This document shows, piece after piece, positions 23,965-35,322 of a DNA stretch of 64,000 bases. The translations under genes and the position numbers were made by a program. The notes under the pieces were generated by a model that saw nothing but the letters and a program-made list of their open reading frames with translations, had not been told where the DNA came from and ran no database searches. Numbering within the stretch: position 1 is the stretch's first letter; the number at the start of each line of letters is the position of its first letter. Source of the DNA: Rugalucina vietnamica. Lineage: Eukaryota > Mollusca > Bivalvia > Lucinida > Lucinidae. The DNA is taken from assembly GCA_964017185.1 (NCBI GenBank), contig OZ024874.1, positions 14,937,957 through 15,001,956 on the forward strand, given 5' to 3'.

Positions 23965-24155
23965 AATTGTTTATATTGAGCTTTAACGTCGCAGTTACAA
24001 ACTTTTTCAGACATGTCAGTACGGTACAGAGCCAACACTTCCTGGTATTAACCAGTACTGCGAGGAGTTAATGTGTCTTGCCCCGTGTGTGATCAAAAAC
24101 AGAACCGCTTGATTCGGAGTCAGATGCTCTACCACCAGGCCACCGTGCCCCCGTC
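23965..24155 (-). mobile_element. tRNA-derived SINE
   Basis: Read on the minus strand it begins with GGCACGGTGGCCTGGTGGTA and GAGCATCTGACTCCGAATCA, a tRNA-like head with an A-box-like TGGCCTGGTGGTAG. It ends CGACGTTAAAGCTCAATATA, the common mollusc SINE 3' motif. The cloverleaf is incomplete and the B-box is weak, so it is not a functional tRNA gene. Confidence 0.65.
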
Positions 24156-24505
24156 CTCAAATTGTGACTATTGTGACATACTGGGTTGTCTGTTTCTTTC
24201 CATAGGGATTTTTTTTTTATCTTATTTCATTTTAATCAAAATTTGACAAAGCTTTTTGATGAAAAAAAAACAACAAACACTCACCTCATTTAGTTCCAGT
24301 CATTTTGTAGTAGCAGTCCTCATAACAAGCATATTCTTTTTTTTTTATTTCTAATTGGTGCTCTGTAAATATTAACAGCAAAAATCATCCACAAAAACAT
24401 ATAGCCACGTGGTACCCCGTTCAAACAGATCCCGTTCAAACAGACAGCATGTCAATTAAAGCATCCAGCTTTGTAATAACTACTTCTTCAATTTCGCCTA
24501 ATATT

Positions 24506-24742
24506 TGAGCCTGTGCATGACAAAACCAACAATTTGGGTTTCCGACCAGGTCCAACACAAACCAGCCTGTACAGTCACAGAAGAAACCCAGAATCTTGAA
24601 ATTTTGGGAATAAGTAGAGGAGGAAATGTACTATCCGAGTAGCGAAAACAAAGACGCTGATCAGCTTCACGGTTACCGCGAAGCTGATCTGCGTCTTTGT
24701 TTTCGCCCATGCAAATTGTTGGTTTTCTCACGCACAGGCTCA
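24506..24742 (+). mobile_element. MITE family A, copy 15 (TGAGCCTGTGC subtype)
   Basis: The ends are TGAGCCTGTGCATGACAAAA and its inverse, a TIR subtype shared with copies at 26696 and 63955. Core is CTTCACGGTTACCGCGAAG. Confidence 0.85.
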
Positions 24743-24982
24743 TTTTACAATGATCGTCACATGCATAAAACATAAACCATCCATTAATCAGTTTTCTCCA
24801 GATGCTTACATTAAGCCCATGAATTCCAACTACCAAAGTAATCTGTATTCTGTGATGCTATGGGGACATTATACTCCCGATATTGACTCCATAAATTTTG
24901 CTGTATTGCAACAATACACTGAGAACTTCCCGTTTCAGCAATTTCTGAGATCGCCATAGCACCGAGATTGCCAGAAATCAAT

Positions 24983-25219
24983 AGAGCCGTGACACATAAA
25001 AACCAGGCCTTGGGGTTTCCGTTAAGGTCAGACGCAAGCCAGCCTATACAATCACAGAATAAGGCTAGAAGCTTGAAATTTTAGATTTAAGAAGGAAAGG
25101 AATTATGTTAACCATGTAGCGAAAACAAAGGCACTGATCAGCTTCCCGGTTACGGCGAAGCTGATCTGCGCCTTTGTTCTCGCATATTCAAAATATTGGT
25201 TTTCTCAAGACGCGGACCA
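24983..25219 (+). mobile_element. MITE family A, copy 16
   Basis: Ends are AGAGCCGTGACACATAAAAA and TCAAGACGCGGACCA. Core is CTTCCCGGTTACGGCGAAG, with one unpaired change. Confidence 0.75.
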
Positions 25220-25655
25220 ATACATTTTGTCAAACATGAGAAGCGAGTCAAGGCGGCATCTGAAGAGCTCTGAATATTGATCACAGTGCGTCTCACTAAA
25301 CAGTCACTCATTGGGAAGAAAATGCAATATGAAAATTCTTAAAAAGGACATGGAAATAATGATTTTGTCTTTTTAATGTGAAAATAAACAATGTAAAGAA
25401 AGCATCATTTAGAGTGCTATAAGTTCAAACATAAATTGATGTATAATTAAAACTTAAAATTGGAGAGTGTTACCGAATCTTCCCAATTCTGGGTCAAAAT
25501 TAGTGAAATTTGAAACTTTTGCTGCTTATGAATTGAGAATGCCTAACTTTTATGAGTACTGATTTTGTCCTGAAATCTAACTGATTACAGAATTTTAGCC
25601 AAAATTTTATTACTAGTTACTGATTTCATATGTACCCTATTTAGACACTCATATA

Positions 25656-25892
25656 TGGGCCGCATCGTGAGAAAACCGGATTTTAGCCTGTGCGAAAACA
25701 AAGGCGCAGATCAGCTTCGCAGTAACTGCGAATCTGATCAGCGCCTTTGTTTTCGCTTCACGGATAGTACAATTTCTCATCTTTCTAAATCCGAAACTTC
25801 AAGCTTCTACCTTGCTTCTGTGACTGTACAGGTCAGTTTGTGTTGGATGTGGTCAGAAACCCCGTAGACCGCTTTTCTCGCATCGCGGCTGA
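25656..25892 (-). mobile_element. MITE family A, copy 17
   Basis: TA flanks each side. The core is of the TTCGCAGTAACTGCGAA type. Ends are TGGGCCGCATCGTGAGAAAA and TTCTCGCATCGCGGCTGA. Confidence 0.8.
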
Positions 25893-26695
25893 TATGTACC
25901 TGATCCTGAAATCCATTTTCCCTGTTTTCCATAGGCTTGTTTGTCAACTTTTCTATATGACTGACATGAGAGATATCCATGCTGTCAGCTGAGGCAGTTC
26001 TAAAGTGCACCCACAAGCAATGTTCTGAACAAAAACAAGAATAATGTTAAAAAAAATTTTACTGAAAATTTTCAATTTTTACAACTTGGGAAAAAATTTG
26101 TTTGTTTGATTAGTGTTTAAGCATCCCAGTCAACAGCAATGCTTTTGCCAGGATGCAATCCCCATTTTATGCGACTTTTACCCAACATTAAGATGTCATG
26201 ACATCCAAAATGTGCTTTAACAAAAATATAACCATCCATCCAAACAGCTAAAGTTTATATGTAGGGGAGGTTTGACTTTAAAACACATTTCCTGTGCAGG
26301 CTCAGGCCTTCTAGTAATCATCTGTATGTTGCATGGGCATGTTTTCATAATGTGACATGTGTTATACAGGCAAAAAGGGCAATGTAATATAAACATAGCA
26401 TGTTAAGGGGGAAATGCTGTGGTTTCCCCAGGGTGCTGTGCTTTAAACAGGGATTTGCTGGATGAATGTCATTGTCCCCACTACTCCACAGGGATGAGGG
26501 GCATAATAAAAATGATTTGTGAGTACATCTAGCTGTCAATGAAAAGGAACAAAAGGCTTTTAAATTATTACTTGTCAGAAATCCCAGACATTTTTCACAC
26601 CACAGAATTGTAATAATAGTTTAGTGAGGCTTTTAAAGAATTTAATGCCCTCATCCAATAATTAGAGTGAAAATTAGTGCTTTCTGAAACGAAAA
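25893..26695. other. Spacer with a family C fragment
   Basis: Positions 25988-26098 match the central right part of family C (GAGGCAGTTCTAAAGTGCACCCACA ... CAATTTTTACAAC). The rest is unassigned. Confidence 0.45.
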
Positions 26696-26932
26696 TGAGC
26701 CTGTGCGTGAGAAAACCAACAATTTGAGGTTCCGACCAGGTCTGACACAAACCAGGCTGTACAGTCACACTATAAAGCTAGACTCGTGAAACTTTGGATA
26801 TATTTAGAAGAGGAATTGTACTATCCGTGTGGCGAAAACAAAGGCGCTGATCAGCTGTGCAGTTACTGCACAGCTGATCTGCGTCTTTGTTTTCGCATAT
26901 GCAAATTGTTGGTTTTCTCATGCACAGGCTCA
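26696..26932 (+). mobile_element. MITE family A, copy 18 (TGAGCCTGTGC subtype)
   Basis: Ends are TGAGCCTGTGCGTGAGAAAA and its inverse. Core CTGTGCAGTTACTGCACAG is perfect. Confidence 0.85.
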
Positions 26933-27125
26933 AATGGTTCCAAAATTTCAATTTAACTGATGCCAAGTAATTGACTGGCTGAAACTAATGTAGTTTCACT
27001 TAAAAGACCAACTACTCAGTTGTGCTTGTGCTTGTCAGAGTTTGTAATAAAAATCAGGGGCCAGTTCTTCAAAATTAACAATGTCATTAGCTAACGATTC
27101 GATAAAATTTCAAATGACAATATTA

Positions 27126-27319
27126 CAAATACACAGTTTTTTTTTTTTTTTTTTTTTTTTTTTTGTTGAAAAAAATGTGAGAATCCTTTGCAGTGCAATT
27201 CTCACATTTTTTCAACAAAAAATAACTTCAGTGCAAAGGATTCTCACATTTTTTCAACAAAAAATAACTCTGTATAAAAAAAGTGCAAAGGATTTTCACA
27301 TTTTTTAACTGTGTATTTG
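27126..27319. mobile_element. 194-bp element with CAAATACACAGTT ends
   Basis: Inverted ends are CAAATACACAGTT and AACTGTGTATTTG. The interior has two tandem copies of TTCTCACATTTTTTCAACAA plus AAAAATAACT, an inverted copy and a degenerate one, and a 28-nt T-run. A fragment of the same family lies at 48803-48842 in an IBTK intron (gcaaaggattctcacattctatcaac). Confidence 0.6.
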
Positions 27320-27689
27320 CTTTTGAAGTTGATATATAGTTAACAAAGTGACGGCTTAACAACAGCATTAAGCTAACACTGGGCCCAGATGTACATGAAA
27401 ATCAGAAATTATCCATTAAATAAGGAACATGTTATCTTCATTTTCTATGAAATTTCAACATAGTAGTACATTAAGCAAAGATTTTTTTGGCATAGAAAAT
27501 AAAACATTTCAGTTTATAATATTTTTCATAGTTCTTCTCAAAACATTGATTGACTCGACTGATATATGCATAAGCAAAATATTGGTACTCTCATGATGCA
27601 GCTCATAAGATCTTCTTGTGACAGAAATTTGCCGGTGACTGTTTCTATCGTGGGTCAGACTTGTTACAAATCTGACACACAACAGATCA

Positions 27690-27925
27690 TCAAATCATCA
27701 GGAAAACATGTTAATGAAATAAATACCCCTTGTATAGTTAATTTGGTGTGTACAGGGGAATAACTATTTTTCTTAATTTTGTTCAAAAAAATAGATTATG
27801 GGTACTTATTAGAACCGCCTCTCTGAGGGAGTTCTAACGTTTTATACCCTCATAAAAATATTAAAAATACCAATTTTTTTCCAATCAGACTCTTCAATTT
27901 TTGCATGGACGTGTTTTCTTAATGC
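27690..27925 (-). mobile_element. MITE family C, copy 4 (diverged)
   Basis: It runs from TCATCAGGAAAACATGTTAATG to GCATGGACGTGTTTTCTTAATG. The central GATTATGGGTACTTATTAGA ACCGCC hairpin is truncated. Positions 27320-27689 and 27926-28469 on either side show nothing recognisable. Confidence 0.65.
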
Positions 27926-28469
27926 TACATATCGCTTCCAGTAAAATCTTATCAGTATCCACAAATGATGTGGAGAAACGGCTAAAATTTATATCAATTT
28001 TTCATCATCAACAAATATCCATCTTTCTTTTAAATACCTGCAATTTTCTTTAAATTTCATCTTGCTGGCTTGGCAATGTCTACACTGTCATCATTGATAG
28101 AAATATATGCACCCTGATAAATCCTGTAAAAAAAAAAGTTCATTTTGAATCAGATTTTGTTTTTATTTGAACCACTTTTAGATGTTATTTTTGTTATCGC
28201 CAAAGGGATGGCACAGACCCTCAACTTCATAACTCTAAACTTCAAGCCTTAAGCTCAGGTGCTTATATAGATTGAAGCACATTTTGCAATTATCTTGCCT
28301 TCCAAGTGCCATAAAATGGAGGCAATGTCCCTACATAGCCGTTGGCTGGGGTGTTAAGCAACAAATCCAACAAAATCAAGCTATTTTAGTACAGTTTTTG
28401 CAGCAACTAACCAAAACATCAACAACAGTAGTTTCAAAAGGAAGACATGAATTGGCATGCAAAGCAATC

Positions 28470-28967
28470 ATTTTGAAAACATGTCCGTGAAATGTATACC
28501 CCCTTAAATCCCACCTTTATAATGAGCCGCCTCATGGGAAAACCAACAATCTGCATAGGCGAAAACAAAGACGCAGATCAGCTTCACGGTAACCGCGAAG
28601 CTGATCAGCGCCTTTGTTTTCGCTACTTGGATAGTACAATTCCTCTTCTACTTAAATCCAAAATTTCAAGCTTCTAGCTCTTTTCTGTGACTGTACAGGC
28701 CAGTTTGTGTCGGACCTGTTCGGCAACCACATTGTTGGTTTTCCCACGAGGCGGTTCATATAGTAAGTATATGTGTACCTATTTTTCTTATTTTTGCTGC
28801 AAAACATAGAACCATCCTAGCGTGGCGTTTCTAATGTGTACCCACAATCTATGTTTTGAGCAAAAATAAGAAAAATATCTTTTCTTTTTTTAATCCAATG
28901 AAAATTTCAATTTTTACAGCTGAAAAAAATTCTCTGTGTATTGCATGGGGCAAGTTCTCGTAATGAT
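28470..28967 (-). mobile_element. MITE family C, copy 5, split by a family A insertion
   Basis: The left end is AAAACATGTCCGTGAAATG and the right end is GGCAAGTTCTCGTAATGA. It is interrupted inside the TTTATATAGTAA site by a family A copy (28523-28758), the same site used in copy 1. Confidence 0.75.
28523..28758 (-). mobile_element. MITE family A, copy 19, inside family C
   Basis: Ends are TGAGCCGCCTCATGGGAAAA and TTTTCCCACGAGGCGGTTCA. Core is CTTCACGGTAACCGCGAAG. The insertion target is a TA in the family C TATA stretch. Confidence 0.85.
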
Positions 28968-29371
28968 AAAGAAGCACTAGCAGAAAAACTGACAATCAAT
29001 GGCACTCCCAAGTTTCTCAAAATGAAATTTAGACTTTACTGCTCCAGATGGAAGTGCATCTTTTTTCTGTCCGTTTTTGCTGCCAGACACTGTAACTAAA
29101 TAAAGTGAAACATCAAGCGTTCAAGACTCTCCCAAAGGACTGCATGTGACATAAAGACAATTTCATCCCCTTCAGGAGAAAAATTGCACTTTGCATATTT
29201 TATACAAATACACAGATCCGCAGCTGCTGTGCTGTGTGGCTGATAATACCTTTTAAACTCACTTTTTACACTAATTTTTTTTTAAAATAAGAAGTGGATG
29301 TTTCCGTCCCTAAACATCTACCTTGACTATACACATGACTATCAGCTGCTGCTGATCATGGACAAAACCTA
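28968..29371. other. Unassigned spacer
   Basis: Nothing recognisable. Confidence 0.3.
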
Positions 29372-29574
29372 TCATCAGGAAAACATGTCCGTGTAATGAA
29401 TACCCCCCTTATACCCAACTTTTATATAGTAAAACTGGGGTATGCAGGGGTATACCTATTTTTCTTATTTTTGCTCCAAAACATAGATTGTGGGTACTCG
29501 TTAGAACTGCCTCGCCTCGCCGAGGTGGTTCTTATGTGTACTCACAATCAAAGTTTTGAGCAAAACTATTAACT

Positions 29575-31717
29575 AGAGGACCATTGGTCCTGTAGCTCAC
29601 CTGAGAGATTATCACATTGTAAGCTCATGAGATTTAAATTAATTGAGAATCGACCAATGAAAGTCTATGCATGGACACTACTGACCCGGGGCATGGCCAA
29701 ATTTGACCCAGGGGCATGACTGGCACAATTTATAATGGGGACTACCAAACATTGCTACATACAAAATATAGAAGCTCTGGGCCTTTTGGTTTCAGAGAAG
29801 AAGATTTTTTTAGTTTTTCCCATTGTAAGTCTATGGAGACTATCTACCCCCGGGGCGTGGCCAAATTTAACCCCAGGGGCATGGCTGGCACAATTTATGT
29901 AGAGGACCATTAGCCATTGCCACATACAAAATATCAAAACTGTGTGCCATGTGGTTTTAGAGAAGAAGATTTTTGAATTTTTTTCCCATAGCAAGTCTAT
30001 TGAGACTATCAACCTCCAGGGCCTGGCCAAATTTGACCCCAGGGGCATGAATGGCACAATTTATGTAGAGGACCATTAGCCATTGCTACATACCAAATAT
30101 CCAAGCTGTGGGCCTAGTGGTTTCAGAGAAGAAAATTTGTTTAGTTTTTCCTGTTGTAGGTCTATGGAGACTATCGACCCCCGGGACGTTGCAAAATTTG
30201 ACCCCGGGGACATGATTGGCACAATTTATGTAGAGGACCATTAGCCATTGCCACATACAAAATATCAAAGCTGTGGGCCCTGTGGTTTCAGAGAAGAAGA
30301 TTTTTGAGTTTTGTTCCCATAGTAAGTCTATGGAGACTATCAACCCCCGGGGCGTGACCAAATTTGACCCCAGGGGCATGAATGGCACAATTTATTTAGA
30401 GGACCATTAGCCATTGCTACATACCAAATATCAAAGCTGTTGGCCCAGTGGTTTCAGAGAAGAAGATTTTTTTAGTTTTTTTCCTATTGTAGGTCTATAG
30501 AGACTATCGACCCCAGGGGCGTGGCCAAATTTGACCCCAGGGGCATGATTGGCATAATTTATGTAGAGGACCATTAGCCATTGCCACATACAAAATATCA
30601 AAGCTGTGGGCCCTGTGGTTTCAGAGAAGAAGATTTTTTAAATTTTTTTCCCATAGTAAGTCTATGGAGACTATCAACCCCCGGGGCGTGGCCAAATTTG
30701 ACCCCAGGGGCATGAATGGCACAATTTATGTAGAGGACCATTAGCCATTGCTACATACCAAATATCAAAGCTGTGGGCCTAGTGGTTTCAGAGAAGAAGA
30801 TTTTTTTAGTTTTTCCAATTGTAAGTCTATGGAGACTATCGACCCCCGGGGCGTGGCCAAATTTGACCCCAGGGGCATGGCTGGCATAATTTATGTAGAG
30901 GACCATTAGCCATTGCCACATACCAAATATCAAAGCTGTGGGCCCTGTGGTTTCAGAGAAGAAGATTTTTGAATTTTTTTCCCCATAGTAAGTCTATGGA
31001 GACTATCGACCCCCGGGGCGTGGCCAAATTTGACCCCAGGGGTATGGCTGGCACAATTTATGTAGAGGACCATTAGCCATTGCCACATACAAAATATCAA
31101 AGCTGTGGGCCCTGTGGTTTCAGAGAAGAAGATTTTTGAATTTTTTTCCCATAGTAAGTCTATGGAGACTATCGACCCCCGGGGCGTGGCCAAATTTGAC
31201 CCCAGGGGTATGGCTGGCACAATTTATGTAGAGGACCATTAGCCATTGCCACATACAAAATATCAAAGCTGTGGGCCCTGTGTTTTCAGAGAAGAAGATT
31301 TTTGAATTTTTTTCCCATAGTAAGTCTATGGAGACTATCGACCACCGGGACGTGGCCAAATTTGACCCCAGGGGCATGAATGGCACAATTTATGTAGAGG
31401 ACCATTAGCCATTGCTACATACCAAATATCAAAGCTGTGGGCCCAGTGGTTTCAGAGAAGAAGATTTTTTTTGTTTTTCCCATTGTAAGTCTATGGGACC
31501 TATCTGTTGCCATGGAAACCACAATTTTGATACAATCTGCTCCAAAACCTAATGCCATCAATCCCCCAACCCAATTATGGTTCACATTAAATTTGATCAA
31601 GATCGGCCTACTAGCTTCAGAAATATTCTTCTTTGAAATTGTGGACGGACGACGACGACGACGGATGCCTGCCTATCCTATAAGCTCACCTGTGAGCCTT
31701 CCGCTCAGGTGAGCTAA
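29575..31717 (+). mobile_element. Helentron/pearl-like element, family B, copy 2
   Basis: The 5' end is AGAGGACCATTGGTCCTGTA then GCTCACCTGAGA. The 3' end is ATAAGCTCACCTGTGAGCCT and TCCGCTCAGGTGAGCTAA. The core is an eleven-unit 166-bp array. A GACGACGACGACGACGG run lies just before the 3' hairpin, as in copies 1 and 3. No replication or helicase gene is present, so it is non-autonomous. Confidence 0.6.
29735..31460 (+). repeat. 166-bp tandem array with a two-unit pattern
   Basis: The CCATTAGCCATTG word recurs at 29907, 30073, 30238, 30404, 30571, 30738, 30903, 31070, 31236 and 31402, a spacing of 165-167 bp. Through the first part, units alternate between a GATTTTTTTAGTTTTTCC version with CTACATACC and a GATTTTTGAATTTTTTTCCC version with CCACATAC, making a ~332-bp higher-order unit. 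Three consecutive units of the second type (30903-31400) are the most alike. Reverse-strand open frames of 60-100 codons are by-products of the array. Confidence 0.9.
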
Positions 31718-31718
31718 C

Positions 31719-33850
31719 CAGAGGACCATTGGTCCTGAGAACGCTCACCTGAAGCCTGATCCTGCAGTATTAAGTCATCATGAAATGACCTTGACCTTGA
31801 ATACTCACACACCTTTATTGAATTCTTAAGTTGTCTGCATCTGCAAAGTTTCAGGTCTCTGGCTGCAATAGTTTCCAAACCCAGTGATTTATGAGAAAAC
31901 CATGGGTCAAGGTCAAGAAATGACCCTGGCCTTCATTAATTACTTACCTTCATTGACTCCATTGGTTGTCTGCATCTAGCAACTTCCAGGTCTCAGACTG
32001 CAACAGTTTCCAAAATATCCATTGTTTCCGCCTTTTCCCATGTAAAAGCCTATGTTTCCAAAATTGACCTTGCCGTAAAATAGGTCAAGGTCATCCTATG
32101 GTCATCATTTGATCAAACTAGGATGGGCTGGAGTCCCAAATGCTACATACCAAGTTTCGCGAAAATTGGCCTGCCGGTTCTGGAGAAGAAAATTTTTGAG
32201 TGGTTTTTACCATATATGGCCGTGGCGGCCATCTTGATAATGTGACCTGGATTTCGCGATCAAACTTTCATCTCCCCTACCCATGGATGCTCCACATAAA
32301 ATTTCACTTTGATTGGCCCTGCAGTTTCAGAGAAGAAGATCTTTGAAAAGTGTGTATGGACAACAGACTGGCCAAGGTCAAGAGATGACCTTGACCTACA
32401 TTAATCATATACCTTCATCTACTCCATTAGTTGTTTGCATCTACCACTTTTCAGGCATCAGGCTGCAATAGTTTTCAAAAAATCCATAGTTTTCACTTTT
32501 TCCCATGTAAAAGCCTATGTTTCCAAATTTGACCTTGCCGTAAATTAGGTCAAGGTCATCCAAGGGTCATCATTTTATCAAAATATGATGGGCTGAAGTC
32601 CCTGATGCTACATACCAAGTTTCGTGGAAATCGGCCAACCGGTTCTGGAGAAGAAGATTTTTGAGTGGTTTTTACCATATATGGGCGTGGCAGCCATCTT
32701 GGTCATGTGACCTGGATTTCGCGATCAAACTTTTGTCTCCCCTACCCATGGATGCTCCACATAAAATTTCACTTTGATTGGCCCAGCAGTTTCAGAGAAG
32801 AAGATCTTTGAAAAGTGTGTATGGACGACAGACTGGCCAAGGTCAAGAGATGACCTTTACCTAAATTAATCACATACCTTCATCTACTCCATTAGTTGTT
32901 TGCATCTACCACTTTTCAGGCATCAGGCTGCAATAGTTTTCAAAAAATCCATAGTTTTCACTTTTTCCCATGTTAAAGCCTATGTTTCCAAAATTGACCA
33001 TGCCGTAAATTAGGTCAAGGTCATCCTAGGGTCATCATTTTATCAAACTATGATGGGCTGAAGTCCCCGATGCTACATACCAAGTTTCATGAAAATCGGC
33101 CGACCGGTTCTGGAGAAGAAGATTTTTGAGTGGTTTTTACCATATATGGGCGTGGCAGCCATCTTGGTCATGTGACCTGGATTTCGCAATCAAACTTTCG
33201 TCTCCCCTACCCATGGATGCTCCACGTAAAATTTCACATCGATTGGCCCAGCAATTTCAGAGAAGAAGATCTTTGAAAAGTGTGAATGGACGACAGACTG
33301 GCCAAGGTCAAGAGATGACCTTGACCTAAATTAATCACATACCTTCATCTACTCCATTAGTTGTTTGCATCTACCACTTTTCAGGCCTCAGGCTGCAATA
33401 GTTTTCAAAAAATCCATAGTTTTCACTTTTTCCCATGTAAAAGCCTATGTTTCCAAATTTGACCTTGCCCTAAAATAGGTCAAGGTCATCCAAGGGTCAT
33501 CATTTTATCAAACTATGATGGGCTGAAGTCCCTGATGCTACATACCAAGTTTCGTGGAAATCGGCCCGCCGGTTCTGGAGAAGAAGATTTTTGAAGGGTT
33601 TTTACCATATATGGGCGTGGCGGCCATCTTGGTCATGTGACCTAGATTTCGCGATCAAACTTGAAATGCCACTACCCAAGGAGGCTCCACATAAAATTTC
33701 AACTAGATTGGCCAAGCGGTTTCAGAGAAGAAGATCTTTGAAATTGTGGACGACGACGACGACGACGGACGGACGACGGACGACGGACGGACGCCGGATC
33801 ATGGCCATCCTATAAGCTCACCTTGTGAGCCTTCGGCTCAGGTGAGCTAA
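31719..33850 (+). mobile_element. Helentron/pearl-like element, family B, copy 3
   Basis: It begins AGAGGACCATTGGTCCTGAG then GCTCACCTGAAG, directly after the GAGCTAACC end of copy 2. It finishes with GACGACGG runs, CTCACCTTGTGAGCC and GGCTCAGGTGAGCTAA. Its core is the 465-bp array listed separately. Confidence 0.6.
31780..33715 (+). repeat. 465-bp tandem array, about four units
   Basis: CCTTCATyKACTCCATTRGT recurs at 31947, 32412, 32877 and 33342, exactly 465 bp apart. TCAAGGTCA recurs at 32085, 32550, 33015 and 33480. Each unit also holds ACCATATATGGSCGTGGCRG, CATCTTGG and two GAGAAGAAGAT words. The unit is homologous to the ~460-bp unit of family B copy 1 at 9959. Confidence 0.9.
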
Positions 33851-33940
33851 AAATATCATTTTTATTTTTCTAAAGAAATTTTCAATTTTTACTATTGAAA
33901 AAAATCTCTGTATATTGCATGGGCAAGTTTTGTAATGATC

Positions 33941-34639
33941 AAAAGCAGAGGACTGTGATCCTGAAAATGCTCAAACTGATCTAGGCTTTTTAACATTATC
34001 TATGAAGTACATGTATTTAACTGCATGAACCAACGGGACAGTCCTAATGCTGCTCATAGTCTGAGCATAGACCCACAATCGGCCACAAAATGTCACAGGA
34101 GACAAAAAAGAATGTGGCCTGACTGGTACTCAAAGTCATGGCCTCTTGCTTACACAAGCACACCACCATATGTTATCCTGTGGCTCGATAGCTCAGTTGG
34201 CAGTGTGCTTGTTATTCACTGACTTAATACTCTTACTTTCAGGCTGTAAAATGAGGCATTTTCGAAAGTAATGCACAGACTGAAATAAAATATGAATATA
34301 AGGCAGTCCTTCAAAATTATTTGCTTGCAATTGCCTGCCAAGTGGGCTAGAGAGTGAGTAGTTATGTTATACTTCTTTTTTTTTCACAAAATAGGAATGT
34401 ACAAAAGTTGGTTATATCATATTTTGAATTTCCAAATGAAGAGTCCATTTTGAAATTAAAAGGGCACCTTCCAAAATTATCCAGGCTGCAGTTAGGCAGC
34501 TGACCTATGTCAAATCCTGGCACTAATAACTGCATTGTTTACATCTATTTTCTTGAATCTCCCGGCATTTTTGGCTAGCAGTGCTCTTCTTAGTGAGAAA
34601 AATAAACAAAACTGATAATAGGGCTCTTCTTTGAAGCAC
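33941..34639. other. Unassigned spacer
   Basis: Positions 34178-34212 look like the first half of a tRNA (GGCTCGATAGCTCAGTTGGC) but no B-box or acceptor arm follows. The rest is unassigned. Confidence 0.35.
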
Positions 34640-34928
34640 ATTACTAATACAAGCCCATGCAATATACAGATTTTCCTTGAGTTGTAAAAATTGAAACATT
34701 AAAGTAGAATTTTTTTTTATATTTTTCTTATTTTTGCTCAAAACATAGATTGTGGGTACATGTTAGAACCACCTCCCTCGGGGGTTCTAACAAGTACCCA
34801 CAATCTAATGTTTGGAGTAAAAATAAGAAAAATATGTATACCCCTGCATACCCCAATTTTGCTACATAAAATTGGGGTATAGGGGGGCCGGCGGTACATA
34901 TTACACTGAGTCATGTTATCCTGATGAT
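34640..34928 (+). mobile_element. MITE family C, copy 7
   Basis: Central hairpin GATTGTGGGTACATGTTAGA ACCACCTCCCTCGGGGGTTCT is followed by the inverse. The GCTACATAAAATTGGGGTAT site is uninterrupted. Ends are TTACTAATACAAGCCCATG and CATGTTATCCTGATG. Confidence 0.7.
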
Positions 34929-34984
34929 GAGCCTCTGATCTACGTATTGTAAATAGTTTTACAGCCTAAATTCTTAATTCAGCC

Positions 34985-35092
34985 ACCCATCTTTTTTCTA
35001 GCCTCTAGCCATCTTCTGTATCTGGACAGGCTGGTTTGTGCGAGACCTTGGCGGACACCCCGAACCAAAGTTTTCTCACACCGCAGCTCAAA
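34985..35092 (-). mobile_element. MITE family A, copy 20 (one end only)
   Basis: It runs from the TCTAGCC block through GACAGGCTGGTTTGTGCGAG to TTCTCACACCGCAGCTCA. The hairpin half is missing. Confidence 0.65.
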
Positions 35093-35299
35093 TAGGACCC
35101 AACAAGAGACAGAGTTTGGCCTGTGTTGTCTGAACTTACAGTAAGCATGCATAATTTCCCTGGGAAAATTTTTTCAAAGTTTTATTTAGTCAATCTCAGT
35201 GAAGCAGGATGCAATGTTAGGCAAAAATCATTATAAAATAGGTGTTCCAGGATCTTCCAAACTGGTTTATCTTCATTATACTGCTGTTTATTGTGCCTA

Positions 35300-35322
35300 G
35301 GGGAAATTCGGGTAATCCCGGA
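35300..35322 (+). repeat. Left terminal inverted repeat of the pogo-type element
   Basis: GGGGAAATTCGGGTAATCCC plus GGA, directly after the TA target. A degenerate extra copy (gatcgggaaaattcggac) follows at once. Confidence 0.9.

Larger units (their letters stand above)
29372..33940 (-). mobile_element. MITE family C, copy 6, split by two family B elements
   Basis: The left half is 29372-29571 (TCATCAGGAAAACATGTCCG to the central hairpin and GTTTTGAGCAAAAC). The right half is about 33851-33940 (TTTTCAATTTTTACTATTGA to GGCAAGTTTTGTAATGATC). The intervening 4.3 kb is two abutting family B elements, so B inserted after C. Confidence 0.7.

Noticed and set aside
24115..24155. tRNA gene on the minus strand
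   Set aside because: Only a tRNA-like head without a full cloverleaf, followed by a SINE body.
29755..31386. Series of 60-100-codon reverse-strand open frames (…GSNLATPRGSIVSIDLLW…)
   Set aside because: By-products of the 166-bp array; frame changes from unit to unit because the period is not a multiple of three.
9959..33850. Autonomous Helentron gene (Rep-helicase) in the family B elements
   Set aside because: No open frame of suitable length or motif content in any copy; these are non-autonomous.
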